Source: Avipropionibacterium sp050157065 (GTDB taxonomy: Bacteria; Actinomycetota; Actinomycetes; Propionibacteriales; Propionibacteriaceae). From it: DNA of 64,000 nt. The stretch lies in the NCBI GenBank assembly GCA_050157065.1, contig CP189573.1; one strand, 5' to 3'. A program made the translations under genes and the position numbers. Shown here one piece after another: positions 42,551 to 52,074 of the stretch (the first letter of the stretch is position 1; each line of letters opens with the position of its first letter). The notes beneath the pieces were generated by a model, which saw only the letters and a program-made list of their open reading frames with translations, was not told the origin of the DNA and searched no databases.

Positions 42551-42719
42551 TGCATTGTCCACAGTTCGTGCGCGACATTTCATCGTCCATCGTCGATGGC
42601 TTGACTTCAGGTCCCCCACCAGCCGTGACCCAGCAGTCGGACGTGACGGGTACCCGTGGTCGGCCGATCGTTCTTCCACGGGAGAAGAATGTGAAACATT
42701 CCCGCCAGGTTCGTGTCGG

Positions 42720-44204
42720 TCACCGCTCCCGGTGGAGCAGCGCCAGTACGGTGACGACGACGGCGTCGGAGATCAGGTCCAACTGCCGGTTGGCCACGTC
42801 GGTGTCGGTCCCGGGCAGCGTGTCGCAGACCTGGTGGTAGCACGGGTCGTACGGCCCTCCGACCGTCCCACCCCACCGTTCGGTCTCGTCGTCGGTCTTG
42901 GTGCCGCCGGCTCCGGTGAACAACCCGACCGCGGTGATGCCCGCCTCCACGAACGGGGCGTGGTCGGAGGCTCGTCCCAGGTCGACCCGGCCCAGCCGCT
43001 CCCCACGCGTGACGAAGAAGTCGTCCAGCAGCGTCACCAGGCCGGGGTCCCCGTACGCCCCGACAGCGCCGTTCGGCGATGCCACCATGTCGAAGTTCAG
43101 GTACGCGGCCACCCCACGCCTGTCGTCATCGGACATCGTGGCGACGTGGTGGCGCGAACCCAACAGGCCGAGCTCCTCGGCACCCCAGAAGGCGAACCGG
43201 GCACCGTCGGCCTCCCCCAGTGTCGCCAACTGGGTTGCCAGCTCCAGGACCAGGGCGACGCCACTGCCGTTGTCGTTGATTCCCGGCCCGGTCCGCACCG
43301 AGTCGAGGTGGGCGCCGGCCATCACCACCCGCCGATCGGGCGGGCTGCCCGGCCACTGGGCGATCACGTTGCTGGTCTCCCGCTGTTCACGGAGCACGTC
43401 CAGTTCGACGGTGAGCCGCACCGGCCCGCGGGTCAACGCCTCGCGCAGCTGCCGGCCCTCGACCTGGGGAAGTCCCGCCGTCGGGGCCACCCCGTCGGCA
43501 TCGGCCAGCGACCCGTGCAGCCGACGGGTGCCGCCCTCGTTGTCGAAGATCAACACCACCGCTGCGCCGGCCTCCGCGGCCAACCGGGACTTCTCCGCGA
43601 AGGGACAGCTGCCACGCTCCACCAGGACGATGGCACCTCGGACTCCGGTGTAGTCGGCGGCGGCGCAGCCGATCGGGTCGGCCGGGGTCACAAGCGGCGC
43701 CGTCACTCCCCCGGCCGGCGTGGCCGGTGACCCCTCCATCACGTCCACCGGGATCTCCGACCCGCCGCCCTCCCGGACCACCCGCTGGCGACGCACTTCG
43801 TTGTAGGTGAAGGTGAACGTCTGCTCGGCGACCTCGTAGCCGACTGCCTCCAAGACCTCCCGCACGTACGCCACCGAGGCCTCGTACCCAGGGGTGCCGG
43901 CGGCCCGATTGCCGGCGTTGGCGTCAGCCACCCGTTGCAAGGCCGCCATGTGTGCCCGAACCCCGGCCACCGTCATCGCCTCGGTCGGCGGCACCGTCCC
44001 CGGAGTCGGTGGCACCGTCCCCGGAGTCGGTGGCACCGTCCCCGGGGTTGGTGGCACCGTTCGCGAGTTGGTTGGCGACGTGGCGGTCTGGCCCGGGGTG
44101 GGGTCGGGCGGCAGCGGGACGGGCCGTCCCGGCTGGCAGGCCGTGAGCGCCACCGCAAGGGCGACGAGGACGCCCACCCTGCGCAGTACCCGTCGCATCG
44201 GCAT
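42720..44204 (-). CDS. M28 family aminopeptidase-like lipoprotein with PA domain
   Basis: The 494-residue precursor is a lipoprotein (VLVALAVALTAC, Cys23) with a Pro/Thr linker of TVPPTPG repeats. A PA domain (about 130-260) precedes the M28 Zn-peptidase domain: AHLDSV, INDNGSGVALVLELA, WGAEELGLLGSRHH, NFDMV and YHQVCDT carry the expected His, Asp, Glu and His ligands. This matches SGAP-type secreted aminopeptidases, which remove N-terminal hydrophobic residues. Outside-cell anchored. Confidence 0.9.
   Translation of the reverse strand: MPMRRVLRRVGVLVALAVALTACQPGRPVPLPPDPTPGQTATSPTNSRTVPPTPGTVPPTPGTVPPTPGTVPPTEAMTVAGVRAHMAALQRVADANAGNRAAGTPGYEASVAYVREVLEAVGYEVAEQTFTFTYNEVRRQRVVREGGGSEIPVDVMEGSPATPAGGVTAPLVTPADPIGCAAADYTGVRGAIVLVERGSCPFAEKSRLAAEAGAAVVLIFDNEGGTRRLHGSLADADGVAPTAGLPQVEGRQLREALTRGPVRLTVELDVLREQRETSNVIAQWPGSPPDRRVVMAGAHLDSVRTGPGINDNGSGVALVLELATQLATLGEADGARFAFWGAEELGLLGSRHHVATMSDDDRRGVAAYLNFDMVASPNGAVGAYGDPGLVTLLDDFFVTRGERLGRVDLGRASDHAPFVEAGITAVGLFTGAGGTKTDDETERWGGTVGGPYDPCYHQVCDTLPGTDTDVANRQLDLISDAVVVTVLALLHRER
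43991..44053. repeat. 21-bp tandem repeat, three copies (TVPPTPG linker)
   Basis: Units at 43991, 44012 and 44033 (GCACCGTCCCCGGAGTCGGTG-like) encode TVPPTPG in the linker between lipobox and PA domain of the M28 protein. Confidence 0.88.
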
Positions 44205-44304
44205 GGCACCAGTCTGGCGGATCGTCCCAACCCACCGGGCCTGCGTCGAACCGTCACATCAGGCCGGCAACGTCACCAGATCCCAAGGCCGACCAGCAAC
44301 GACC

Positions 44305-44964
44305 TCAGTCGGTGAACCCGGCCAGCACGGCCCTGGACCCCGACAACCCCAGTCGGTTGGCCCCGGCCTCCAGCATCGCCGTCGCCGCGGCGGTGGTCCG
44401 GATCCCGCCGGACGCCTTGACCCCGAGGCGATCCCCGACCGTACGACGCATCACTTCCACCGCCCGTGGGGTGGCGCCACCGGCTGGATGGAATCCGGTC
44501 GACGTCTTCACCCAGTCCGCACCACCGGCTTCGCAGGCCCGGCAGACGTCGGCCACCTGGGCATCGGTGAGTGCCGCCGACTCGATGATCACCTTCAGCG
44601 ACACCGACTCCGCCACGGCCTCCCGGACGGCGGCCACCTCGCGTTCCACGAACTCGACCTCACCGGCCAGCACCCGACCCAGCGGTGCCACGAGGTCGAT
44701 CTCGCCGGCACCACGGCCCACCGCCTCCACCGCCTCGGCCACCTTGACTGCCGTGGTGTGGTTGCCGGACGGGAAGCCGCACACCGTCACCACGGCCACC
44801 GAGGTGGTGAGCGGCAACGCACTCGGCGGGACGCACACGCCGAAGCAACCCAGTTCCGCTGCCTCCCGAGCGGTCGCTGCGAAGTCTGCGGGGGTCGCCT
44901 CGGGCTTGAGGTTGGTGTGGTCGATCAGCCGGGCCACCACGTCTCGGGTCCAGGTCGTCGTCAT
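44305..44964 (-). CDS. deoC: deoxyribose-phosphate aldolase
   Basis: The 219-residue protein is DeoC: LIDHTNLKPEATPADF, VAVVTVCGFPSGNHTTAVKVAEA, EIDLVAPLG, the Schiff-base lysine in DWVKTSTGFHPAGGAT, and GVKASGGIRT near the end. It splits 2-deoxyribose 5-phosphate into acetaldehyde and glyceraldehyde 3-phosphate, the last step of deoxynucleoside catabolism. The ATG at 44964 is used; upstream codons run into a 17-bp repeat tract. Confidence 0.93.
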   Translation of the reverse strand: MTTTWTRDVVARLIDHTNLKPEATPADFAATAREAAELGCFGVCVPPSALPLTTSVAVVTVCGFPSGNHTTAVKVAEAVEAVGRGAGEIDLVAPLGRVLAGEVEFVEREVAAVREAVAESVSLKVIIESAALTDAQVADVCRACEAGGADWVKTSTGFHPAGGATPRAVEVMRRTVGDRLGVKASGGIRTTAAATAMLEAGANRLGLSGSRAVLAGFTD

Positions 44965-45006
44965 GTGTTGACCCTGCCACAGGGCGCCGGCCACCCGCAC
45001 GGGCCC

Positions 45007-45057
45007 GGCCCGCAGCTTCACCCGGCCCGCAGCTTCACCCGGCCCGCAGCTTCACCC
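45007..45057. repeat. 17-bp tandem repeat, three copies, upstream of deoC
   Basis: GGCCCGCAGCTTCACCC is repeated at 45007, 45024 and 45041. It lies 43 bp upstream of deoC and between divergent genes, so it may affect both promoters. Confidence 0.9.
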
Positions 45058-45171
45058 GGCAACGGCGGGAGCTCCCCCGTACGGGTGAGGTCCCCGCTCG
45101 TCGTGGCAGGCACCGTGGACGACAGGTACGCACCCTCGTCCGTACCTTCGTCCTCCTGAAGGGATTTCGAC

Positions 45172-46323
45172 ATGCCCCGCCCGCAGACCGCCCAACCTCC
45201 GCCCACCCCGGTCCCACACCCGCTCCCCGCGACCGCCCGTACGCCGGTCGCCCTCGGCACCCTCGCCGCGGCCCTGATGGTCGTCCTGGGCGTCACGTGG
45301 TGGTTGGTCCCGGAGTGGAACTACTTCAGCGACCCGAACGACCACCTGATCACCCCACTGATCACCCCCACCGGATCGATGCTGGTGATGCTGGGGACTG
45401 CTCTGATCGGGCTCGCGACCGGCGTGGCCGCCCTGTTCGGTGTCCTCCCTCGCACCGGCCTGATGATCGGGGCCGCCAGCCAGGTGATCATCTTCGGATT
45501 CGTGTTGCAGGGCATGGGAACGCTGTCGACCGCCGGCTACCTGGTGGCCGTCGCGATGCCGGTCGCCGTGGTGGTGCTGCTCGTCCAGGTGGTCCGTCGG
45601 TATCCCCGTGCCCGGTGGTTCATCGGCCTCCCGGGGCTGGCGCTGCTGCTCGTCGGTGCCTTCTGGCTCCGGGAACCGTTGGCGACGCTGGTCCCGACGA
45701 TGGCCGCGGGACTGTTCGCCGCGTCGCCGATGATCATGGTCACGGCCACGCTGATCACCGCGACGATCGCCTGGGGCCTGGTGCTGGTTCGCGCCTGGGC
45801 CGGGGCCCCGTCGTACGACCGGGCCTTCGACGCCGTGGTCCGGCACCGTCGGGTGATCACCGTGTTGGCCGCCTGCGGGCCGTTGCCGTACGCCCTGCTG
45901 CGGCTCACCTGGCTCACGCCCTTCCGGCAGTTCGCGCCGGGCGAGATGGGCCTCGACACCGTGGTCTGGGGCCTCACCCTCTCCAGTGGGGCCTGGCTCG
46001 GCTTCGTGCTGACGCTCGGGCTGATCCGGCCGTGGGGTGAGGTGTTCCCTCGCTGGATGCCGGGGCTGGCCGCGCGGCCGGTGCCGATCGCCGCCGCAGC
46101 CGTCCCCGGTGGCACCGTGGCCGTGGTGCTCACGGCGGCCGCGCTGCCGATCCTGGTCGGTCCCGGGCGGGCCGGCTGGCTGGATCGGCTCGAGCTCGCC
46201 CTGGTGTTCCCGTGCTGGGCCTGGGGTCCGCTGCTCGGTCTCGCGGTGTGGGGCTACATCGGACACCGACAGCGCACCGGGACCGTCGTCCCGGCAACGC
46301 CGACCGCAACGGTGGCGGCCTGA
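45172..46323 (+). CDS. polytopic membrane protein, two-component-linked
   Basis: The 383-residue protein has a Pro/Thr N-terminal tail and about nine membrane helices, with two large outside loops (YFSDPNDHLITPLITPTG; TPFRQFAPGEMGLDTVVWG). No transporter motif is recognised. It is 16 bp from the histidine kinase gene on the same strand, which suggests it is the sensory partner or a target of that system. ATG 45172. Confidence 0.78.
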   Translation: MPRPQTAQPPPTPVPHPLPATARTPVALGTLAAALMVVLGVTWWLVPEWNYFSDPNDHLITPLITPTGSMLVMLGTALIGLATGVAALFGVLPRTGLMIGAASQVIIFGFVLQGMGTLSTAGYLVAVAMPVAVVVLLVQVVRRYPRARWFIGLPGLALLLVGAFWLREPLATLVPTMAAGLFAASPMIMVTATLITATIAWGLVLVRAWAGAPSYDRAFDAVVRHRRVITVLAACGPLPYALLRLTWLTPFRQFAPGEMGLDTVVWGLTLSSGAWLGFVLTLGLIRPWGEVFPRWMPGLAARPVPIAAAAVPGGTVAVVLTAAALPILVGPGRAGWLDRLELALVFPCWAWGPLLGLAVWGYIGHRQRTGTVVPATPTATVAA

Positions 46324-46339
46324 CCGGCAGGATGGTGTC

Positions 46340-47644
46340 ATGGCTCCTGTGACCGCACCCGGCACGGATCGGCGCACCGGCTGGTTCCGTCGCCTGGTCC
46401 GCGGCTTCGCATGGCTGATGCTGGGTGCTGCCATCGGGGTCGCCACCACGATCGCCGCATTCGGGTTGCTGTCGCTGGCCCCGGGCACCCCGGACGTGGC
46501 CGTCGGCGTGCTGGCACTGCTCGGCGGGGCCTGCCTCGGGCTGGTCCCGGGGGCCCGCGAACTCGAGGTGACCGCTGCTCGAACGATGCTCGGCATCGAT
46601 GACGAACTGACCACACCACAACCTCCACGACCGGTGCACCGGGTGCAGACGGTGGCGTGGGTGGTGGCGCACCAGCTGGCGGGTCTGCTGTGCGGGTTCG
46701 CGTTGCTCGGTCTGGTGCCGGGGGTGCTGGTGCTGTTGTACCGGGCGGTGACCGGTTGGCGTGACCCGCGGATCACCCTCCCGGCTCCGCAGACGCCACT
46801 CGGTGTGCTCGGGTACGTGGTGCTCGCCATCGTCAGCCTGGCGCTGCTGCCGCTGCTGTGCTGGCTGGTGGTCCGGCTGATGCGGGCCCTGGCCGGAAGG
46901 GTGCTCGGGCCCACTTCGAGTGACCGATTGCTGGTGGCCGAGCAACGGTTGCTCCGGGATGCCGAACATGCCCGGCTGGCGAGGGAACTGCACGACGGGA
47001 TCGGACACGCGCTGACGATCATCAGTGTCCAGGCCTCGGCCGGTCGCCGCGTGATCAACCGCGACCCCGACGGTGCCGCCACCGCACTCGGGGCCATCGA
47101 GGACACCTCGCGACAGGCCCAGACGGAGCTGGACGCACTCCTCGGCATGCTCCGCGAGGATCGCCCACCCGACGGAGGGCTCGCCCGCGTCCCTGACCTG
47201 GCCTCGGTGGTGTCGGCGCACCGCCGGGCCGGCATGGAGCTGCTGTCCGAGATCGACCTCCCCCAGCGCCTGCCCGCCCTGTTGGACACCACCGTGCGGC
47301 GGATCGTCACCGAGGCGCTCACCAACGCGCACCGCCACGGCGGCCCGGGACCGGTCGAGCTCACGATCACCCATGATCGACGCGAGATCGTGATCAGCTG
47401 CCAGAACCGGATGGCGGGTGGCTCGTCCCCCGGCGGGGGTCGTGGCCTGGCGGGGATCGCCGAACGGGTCGCGTTGTTCGGCGGAACCCTCACCGCAGAA
47501 CCCGCCGACGACCACCACTGGCGACTGGCGGCCGTCCTGCCCATCCCGGCGACGAGCCCTGCCGCGCCCTTCGATTCCGTCGAGCCCGTCGAGCCCGTCG
47601 AGCCCGTCGAGATGCCCCAGCAACCACGCGAGAGAAGGCCATGA
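46340..47644 (+). CDS. sensor histidine kinase (NarL-type, HisKA_3)
   Basis: The 434-residue protein has four membrane helices in the first 200 residues (two pairs), a dimerisation box ARLARELHDGIGHALTIISVQA with phosphoacceptor His near residue 218, and a HATPase domain with EALTNAHRHGG and GGGRGLAGIAERV. The C-terminal end is VEPVEPVEPVE (a 9-bp repeat in DNA). Typical of LiaS/DesK-like sensors of membrane state. Start ATG 46340. The stop overlaps the response regulator start by four bases. Confidence 0.9.
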   Translation: MAPVTAPGTDRRTGWFRRLVRGFAWLMLGAAIGVATTIAAFGLLSLAPGTPDVAVGVLALLGGACLGLVPGARELEVTAARTMLGIDDELTTPQPPRPVHRVQTVAWVVAHQLAGLLCGFALLGLVPGVLVLLYRAVTGWRDPRITLPAPQTPLGVLGYVVLAIVSLALLPLLCWLVVRLMRALAGRVLGPTSSDRLLVAEQRLLRDAEHARLARELHDGIGHALTIISVQASAGRRVINRDPDGAATALGAIEDTSRQAQTELDALLGMLREDRPPDGGLARVPDLASVVSAHRRAGMELLSEIDLPQRLPALLDTTVRRIVTEALTNAHRHGGPGPVELTITHDRREIVISCQNRMAGGSSPGGGRGLAGIAERVALFGGTLTAEPADDHHWRLAAVLPIPATSPAAPFDSVEPVEPVEPVEMPQQPRERRP

Positions 47645-48333
47645 CCCGACCGAACCACCACAGTGAAGCGCCCGAACCGACCGTTGGCCACCGGGCTGAC
47701 ATGATCACCGTGCTGCTGGTCGACGACGAACCCCTCGTCCGCCAGGGCATGCACATGATCATGGAGGCGGAGCCCGACCTGTCGGTCGTCGGCGAGGCGG
47801 GCGACGGTGCGGCAGCACTCGCCCAGACCCGACGGTTGCGCCCCGACGTGGTCTGCATGGACGTCCGGATGCCGGAGGTCGACGGCATCCGGGCCACCGA
47901 ACTGGTGCTCGGGCTGCCCGATCCGCCGAAGGTGTTGGTGATCACCACCTTCGAACACGACGAGTACGTGCACGATGCACTGGCCGTCGGAGCGTCGGGA
48001 TTCCTGCTCAAGCGGGCGACCGCTGATCAACTGGTGCAGGCCGTCCGGACGGTGGCGACCGGTGACAGCCTCCTCTTCCCTGCTGCCGTACGTGATCTGG
48101 CCCGGCCCCGTGCCAGCACCACGCGGTACGACGGCCCCGCGTTGACCCCACGGGAGTCGGAGGTGTTGGCGCTGGTCGCCACGGGGCGTTCCAACGCCGA
48201 GATCGCCGGCGAGTTGTACGTCGGGGTCGAGACCGTACGGACCCACGTCGCCTCGGTGTTGGCCAAGTTGGGGGCCCGGGATCGGACCCAGGCCGTGGTG
48301 ATCGCCTACACCACAGGCCTGGTGGCGATCTGA
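47641..48333 (+). CDS. LuxR/NarL-type response regulator
   Basis: The 230-residue protein has a receiver domain (LLVDDEPLVRQGMHMIMEAE; phosphoacceptor Asp in VCMDVRMPEVDGI; KRAT switch Lys) and a C-terminal GerE helix-turn-helix (LTPRESEVLALVATGRSNAEIAGELYVGVETVRTHVASVLAKL). The ATG at 47641 overlaps the kinase stop (ATGA), giving about 20 residues before the receiver; an ATG at 47701 would be the minimal start. Confidence 0.93.
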   Translation: MTRPNHHSEAPEPTVGHRADMITVLLVDDEPLVRQGMHMIMEAEPDLSVVGEAGDGAAALAQTRRLRPDVVCMDVRMPEVDGIRATELVLGLPDPPKVLVITTFEHDEYVHDALAVGASGFLLKRATADQLVQAVRTVATGDSLLFPAAVRDLARPRASTTRYDGPALTPRESEVLALVATGRSNAEIAGELYVGVETVRTHVASVLAKLGARDRTQAVVIAYTTGLVAI

Positions 48334-48340
48334 GCCGACA

Positions 48341-48368
48341 CCGCACCACGTGCCGACGAGCGGTGCGG
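48341..48368. terminator. weak hairpin between response regulator and PIG-L genes
   Basis: CCGCACC (48341-48347) and GGTGCGG (48362-48368) can pair with a 14-base loop in the 40-bp gap between convergent genes. Confidence 0.4.
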
Positions 48369-48373
48369 GCCCG

Positions 48374-49198
48374 TCAGGCGACCACCCGCACCCCGACCGA
48401 GGTGAGGATGGGTTCGCGCTGCCCTCCGACGTGGACCACGTCGGTGTCCTGCACGGTGAGTTGGGTGGCGTGGTGCCGCAGTGCGCGGACCACCGTGGGC
48501 AGTTGATCATCGAGGTCGAACCACTCGACGTCCTCGCCGACACCGACGTCCTTGCCGACACCGACGTCCTCGTGGGCGACCGCACCATCACGCGGCCGTG
48601 GCACGATCTCCCCCCGGGGCACCCCGGCCGTTCGACAGGCGTCGCGGGTCACCTCGTACATCCGCACATGATCAGGATGGCCGTACCCACCGTCGGACTC
48701 GTAGCTGATCACCAGATCGGGCTGCACCGTGGTGATCATCGCCACCAGGTCGGCCACCGCCGCCGCCGGGTCGGCGGCACAGAACGAGGACGCATCCGTG
48801 CTGTCGGCCGGGCCGGCCAGCCCCGGTGAGATCCACCGCATCCCCGAGTCCCGGTAGACCCGCGGAGACAAGCCCGCCGCCCGAGCCGGTGGGTGGCCCA
48901 GGTACGCGTGGCGACCTATGCCGAGCGCTGCCACCGCGGCGGCGAGCTCCTGCTCCCGCACCGCGGTCAGCTCGGCACTCCCCGGCTCGGCGGCGGCCGA
49001 GCCCGGCACCACCTCGCCCGCCTCACCGCGCGAGGCGGTGACCAGGCTGCAGTCCACGCCCTCGCTGACCAGCCAGCTGATCAACGCCCCGGTGGCGAGG
49101 GTCTCGTCGTCGGGGTGGGCGTGGGCGAACAGCACGTGCCGTACGCCATCGAAGACCCGTGTGCCGTCGAAGACCCGTGTGCCGTCGAAGCTCGTCAC
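48374..49198 (-). CDS. PIG-L deacetylase, MshB-like
   Basis: The 274-residue protein has the zinc motif AHPDDET (His28, Asp31), YRDSGM, and GGYGHPDHVRMYEVT with the second zinc His, matching GlcNAc-Ins deacetylase (MshB) and its Mca relatives. MshB removes acetate from GlcNAc-inositol in mycothiol synthesis. The N-terminus has a repeated FDGTRV and the middle a DVGVGKDVGVGEDV repeat, both from DNA tandem repeats. The GTG start overlaps the stop of the MshA-like gene by four bases, so the pair is coupled. Confidence 0.85.
   Translation of the reverse strand: MTSFDGTRVFDGTRVFDGVRHVLFAHAHPDDETLATGALISWLVSEGVDCSLVTASRGEAGEVVPGSAAAEPGSAELTAVREQELAAAVAALGIGRHAYLGHPPARAAGLSPRVYRDSGMRWISPGLAGPADSTDASSFCAADPAAAVADLVAMITTVQPDLVISYESDGGYGHPDHVRMYEVTRDACRTAGVPRGEIVPRPRDGAVAHEDVGVGKDVGVGEDVEWFDLDDQLPTVVRALRHHATQLTVQDTDVVHVGGQREPILTSVGVRVVA
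49143..49190. repeat. 18-bp tandem repeat at the PIG-L gene 5' end
   Basis: Units at 49143, 49161 and 49179 (last partial) encode FDGTRV repeated near residues 4-18. The 5' end of the gene has thus been extended by duplication. Confidence 0.88.
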
Positions 49199-50433
49199 TG
49201 CGGTGTCCCTCCGTCGAGCAGGTCCGCGTACACCGCGGCCAGACCGAGCGCCGAGCGGCGCCAGGTCAGTTCTGTGGCGAACGCCCGGGCCTGAGCACCC
49301 AGCTCGCGCCGTCGATCAGGGTCGGCCAGCAACGCGGCCAGTGCGTCGGCCCAACTCTGCGGTTCATGATCAGCGACCAGCACCCCGGTCCGCCCGTCGA
49401 TGACCGACTCGACCAGGCCACCCGAGCCACGGGCCGCCACCACCGGGACCCCGCTCGCCTCGGCCTCCAGGGCGATCAGCCCGAACGTCTCGGAGTAGGA
49501 CGGTACGACGGCCAGGGCGGCGCCGCGGAGCAGGGTCGCCAATTCCGGACGGGGCAGCGACCCGACGAAGATCACGTGATCGGTCAGCCCGGCCTCGACC
49601 ACCAGTTCGCGCAGCACCTGTGCGTACGCCGGATGGTCCGGCGACCCGTCGCCGGCGAGCACCAGGCGGGGTCGCACGGCCGGGTCCAGCAACGCCAACG
49701 CACGGAGGACGACGTCGGGTGCCTTGAGCGGCTGCAACCGCGCCGCGAACACCAGGTACGGGTCGATCCCGGAACGCCAGGGCCGGTCCCCGGGCAGTAC
49801 CGGACGGAACATGTCGCCGTCGACCCCGGGCCGCACCACGACCACCGACGCTGGATCGGCACCACACCGCTCGATCACCGTCGTCGCCTCGGCGTCACTG
49901 ACCGCGATCACCCGGTCGGACCGTTGCGCCACCAAGGCCTCACCCCGGACCCGGCCCGGCGACTCGGGCGGTTCACCATGGCTCAACGGCGAGCCGGGCA
50001 ACGCCGCGACCGAATGGAAGGTCTGCACGTGCGGCACCCCCCACGCCTGCGCGACCGACAGCGCCGCGACCCCCGACATCCAGTGCTGGGAGTGGACCAG
50101 GTCGTACGGGGTGAGCTCGGCCATCCGGGCGCCGAACTCGCCGATCAGCGCCTCCTGCTTGCTCTTCGCGACCACCTCGACCGGGCCCGCGACCACCTGG
50201 CGCAGGGTGAGCCGCGGCGCCAACTCGGTGACCTCGGGGGTGTCGGGCGACTCGCGGCGGGTGATCAGTTCGACCTGATGGCCCAGCTCGGCGAGCTCAC
50301 GCGCCTGGTGCAGCTCGACCACGTTCATCCCACCCGCGTCCCCGGTGCCCGGTGCCGATGTCGGCGAGGTGTGCAGGGACACGAATGCGATCCGACGGGG
50401 TACGTCCGGGGGGCCGACAGTCATGCGCGCCAT
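49195..50433 (-). CDS. GT4 glycosyltransferase, MshA-like
   Basis: The 412-residue protein begins FVSLHTSPTSAPGTGDAGGM, the MshA (D-inositol 3-phosphate glycosyltransferase) N-terminus, and has the GT-B C-terminal part: VVVRPGVDGDMFRP, VFVGSLPRPELATLLRGAALAVVPSYSETFGLIALEAEASGVPVVAA with the catalytic E-x7-E. MshA joins UDP-GlcNAc to inositol 3-phosphate as the first step of mycothiol synthesis. Starts ATG 50433 or 50424 are both possible. The coupled MshB-like deacetylase supports mycothiol, but a paralogous pathway cannot be excluded. Confidence 0.83.
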   Translation of the reverse strand: MARMTVGPPDVPRRIAFVSLHTSPTSAPGTGDAGGMNVVELHQARELAELGHQVELITRRESPDTPEVTELAPRLTLRQVVAGPVEVVAKSKQEALIGEFGARMAELTPYDLVHSQHWMSGVAALSVAQAWGVPHVQTFHSVAALPGSPLSHGEPPESPGRVRGEALVAQRSDRVIAVSDAEATTVIERCGADPASVVVVRPGVDGDMFRPVLPGDRPWRSGIDPYLVFAARLQPLKAPDVVLRALALLDPAVRPRLVLAGDGSPDHPAYAQVLRELVVEAGLTDHVIFVGSLPRPELATLLRGAALAVVPSYSETFGLIALEAEASGVPVVAARGSGGLVESVIDGRTGVLVADHEPQSWADALAALLADPDRRRELGAQARAFATELTWRRSALGLAAVYADLLDGGTPQ

Positions 50434-50490
50434 TCAATCAGTTGAAACTTCACCCAGTGATCGGCGGGGACCACGACGGCAGGACCGCTG

Positions 50491-50496
50491 TATTCT
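50491..50496 (+). promoter_or_regulatory. candidate -10 box (TATTCT) for the DUF3604 gene
   Basis: TATTCT ends seven bases before the ATG at 50504, with no ribosome site, so a leaderless message is likely. Confidence 0.5.
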
Positions 50497-50503
50497 GCAG
50501 CGC

Positions 50504-52051
50504 ATGCCGACCCACCATCAGCCCCGTCAGGTCTCGCTCGCCTCGTACGACGGCCGCCAGATGTATCTGGGAGACCTGCACAACCACTGCGGGATCAGTT
50601 ACGGTCACGGCTCGATCGAGGACGCGTTCACCAACGCCCGGCTGCAGCTCGACTTCGGCACCGTCACCGGTCATGCGTGGTGGCACGACATTCCCGAAGG
50701 GGTACCCGAGGCGGCCGCGGCGGTCGCGTACCACCAGGCCGGCTTCAAGCGTCTGGCCGACCAGTGGGACCACGTCCAACAGGTCACCGCCGATGCCCAC
50801 ACCGACGGGGAGTTCGTCAGCTTCCTGTCCTTCGAGTGGCACAGCTCCGCCCACGGTGACCACTGCATCTACTACAACGGCCCGCACGGCGAGATCATCC
50901 GCGGTGCCACCCTCGCCGACCTGCACGGCGAGCTCCGCCGCCTCCGCGCCAGTGGCGTCGCGACGATGGCCATCCCGCACCATCTGGGCTATCTGACCGG
51001 CCGGCGAGGTGCGAACTGGGACACCTTCACCGCCGAGTTCAGCCCGGTCGCCGAGATCATGTCGATGCACGGCTGCGGCGAGTCCGACGACGCACCTCGC
51101 CCGTACCTGCACACCATGGGCCCCCGGCACACCGCCAACACCGCGCTGGCCGGTCTGTTGCGCGGCCATCGGTTCGGGGTGATCGGTTCGACCGACCACC
51201 ACAGCGCCCATCCGGGCAGCTTCGGCCACGGCAGGGCCGCGGTCTGGGCGCCCGATCTCTCCCGCGACTCGCTGTGGCAGGCGATCCAGCAGCGGCGGAC
51301 GTATGCCGTCACCGGCGACCCGATCATCCTGGGGGTGGAGGTGAACGGGACGCCGATGGGTGGGGAGACGCCTCGTGCCGCCGGGTACGACATCGCGGTC
51401 CAGGTGCAGGGCGAGGCACCGATCGACTACGTCGAGGTGCTGCGCAACGGGGAGCTCGTGGCCCGGACCGACCCCACCCGGCCGACCACGACCTCCGGCC
51501 CGTTCAGCGGGGTGGTGCCCTTCAACGTCGGGTGGGGACACCTCGATCGCGGGGACCACCCCTGGGACGTCGAGCTGACCGTGACCGGGGGTGAGTTGGT
51601 CGACGTCACCCCGCGGCTGCGCGGTGAGGACATCGTGATGCCCAGCGACGACGCCCCGGCGGAGTACCAGTTCACCGACTGGGGCCGGGTCGGCGAGCAC
51701 GGGATCCGGCTGCGTACGAGCACGCACGGGAACGCGAACGTGGTCACCGACGGCACCCAGGGCCTCAACCTGCACCTGACCGGCGACGACGCGACGGTGG
51801 TTGACGCGGTGGTCAACGGTCAGCACAGCCGACACCGGCTCGGCGACCTGCGGCACGGCTCGCAGGAGAACTACCTCGCGGAGTTCCTCACCCCGGTGTA
51901 CCGGTTCGGGCGGGCGGTCGCAGCCGAGGAGCTCGCCGCCGGACTCGAGCTGGCCGGGATCGCGGCGGAGCCGGGCGACTTCTTCCACGTCCGGGTGCGC
52001 CAGACCAACGACCAGTGGGCCTGGTCCTCACCGGTCTGGGTCGGCGCCTGA
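50504..52051 (+). CDS. DUF3604 / PHP-like metal-dependent phosphoesterase
   Basis: The 515-residue protein contains MYLGDLHNHCGISYGHGS (HxH metal motif), EWHSSAHGDHCIYY, MSMHGCGESDD and IGSTDHHSAHPGSFGHGRAAVWA (TDxHxxH), the DUF3604 pattern of a PHP-like fold with a beta-rich C-terminal domain. The family includes candidate phosphoesterases and has unknown substrates. No signal peptide; cytosolic. Confidence 0.88.
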   Translation: MPTHHQPRQVSLASYDGRQMYLGDLHNHCGISYGHGSIEDAFTNARLQLDFGTVTGHAWWHDIPEGVPEAAAAVAYHQAGFKRLADQWDHVQQVTADAHTDGEFVSFLSFEWHSSAHGDHCIYYNGPHGEIIRGATLADLHGELRRLRASGVATMAIPHHLGYLTGRRGANWDTFTAEFSPVAEIMSMHGCGESDDAPRPYLHTMGPRHTANTALAGLLRGHRFGVIGSTDHHSAHPGSFGHGRAAVWAPDLSRDSLWQAIQQRRTYAVTGDPIILGVEVNGTPMGGETPRAAGYDIAVQVQGEAPIDYVEVLRNGELVARTDPTRPTTTSGPFSGVVPFNVGWGHLDRGDHPWDVELTVTGGELVDVTPRLRGEDIVMPSDDAPAEYQFTDWGRVGEHGIRLRTSTHGNANVVTDGTQGLNLHLTGDDATVVDAVVNGQHSRHRLGDLRHGSQENYLAEFLTPVYRFGRAVAAEELAAGLELAGIAAEPGDFFHVRVRQTNDQWAWSSPVWVGA

Positions 52052-52074
52052 CAGCCCGGCTCGCGTCCTACGTC

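Noticed and set aside
42680..42706. Hairpin GGGA...AATGT-GAA-ACATT-CCC downstream of the M28 gene
   Set aside because: The stem is interrupted by an unpaired GAAG and is short; too weak to call a terminator.
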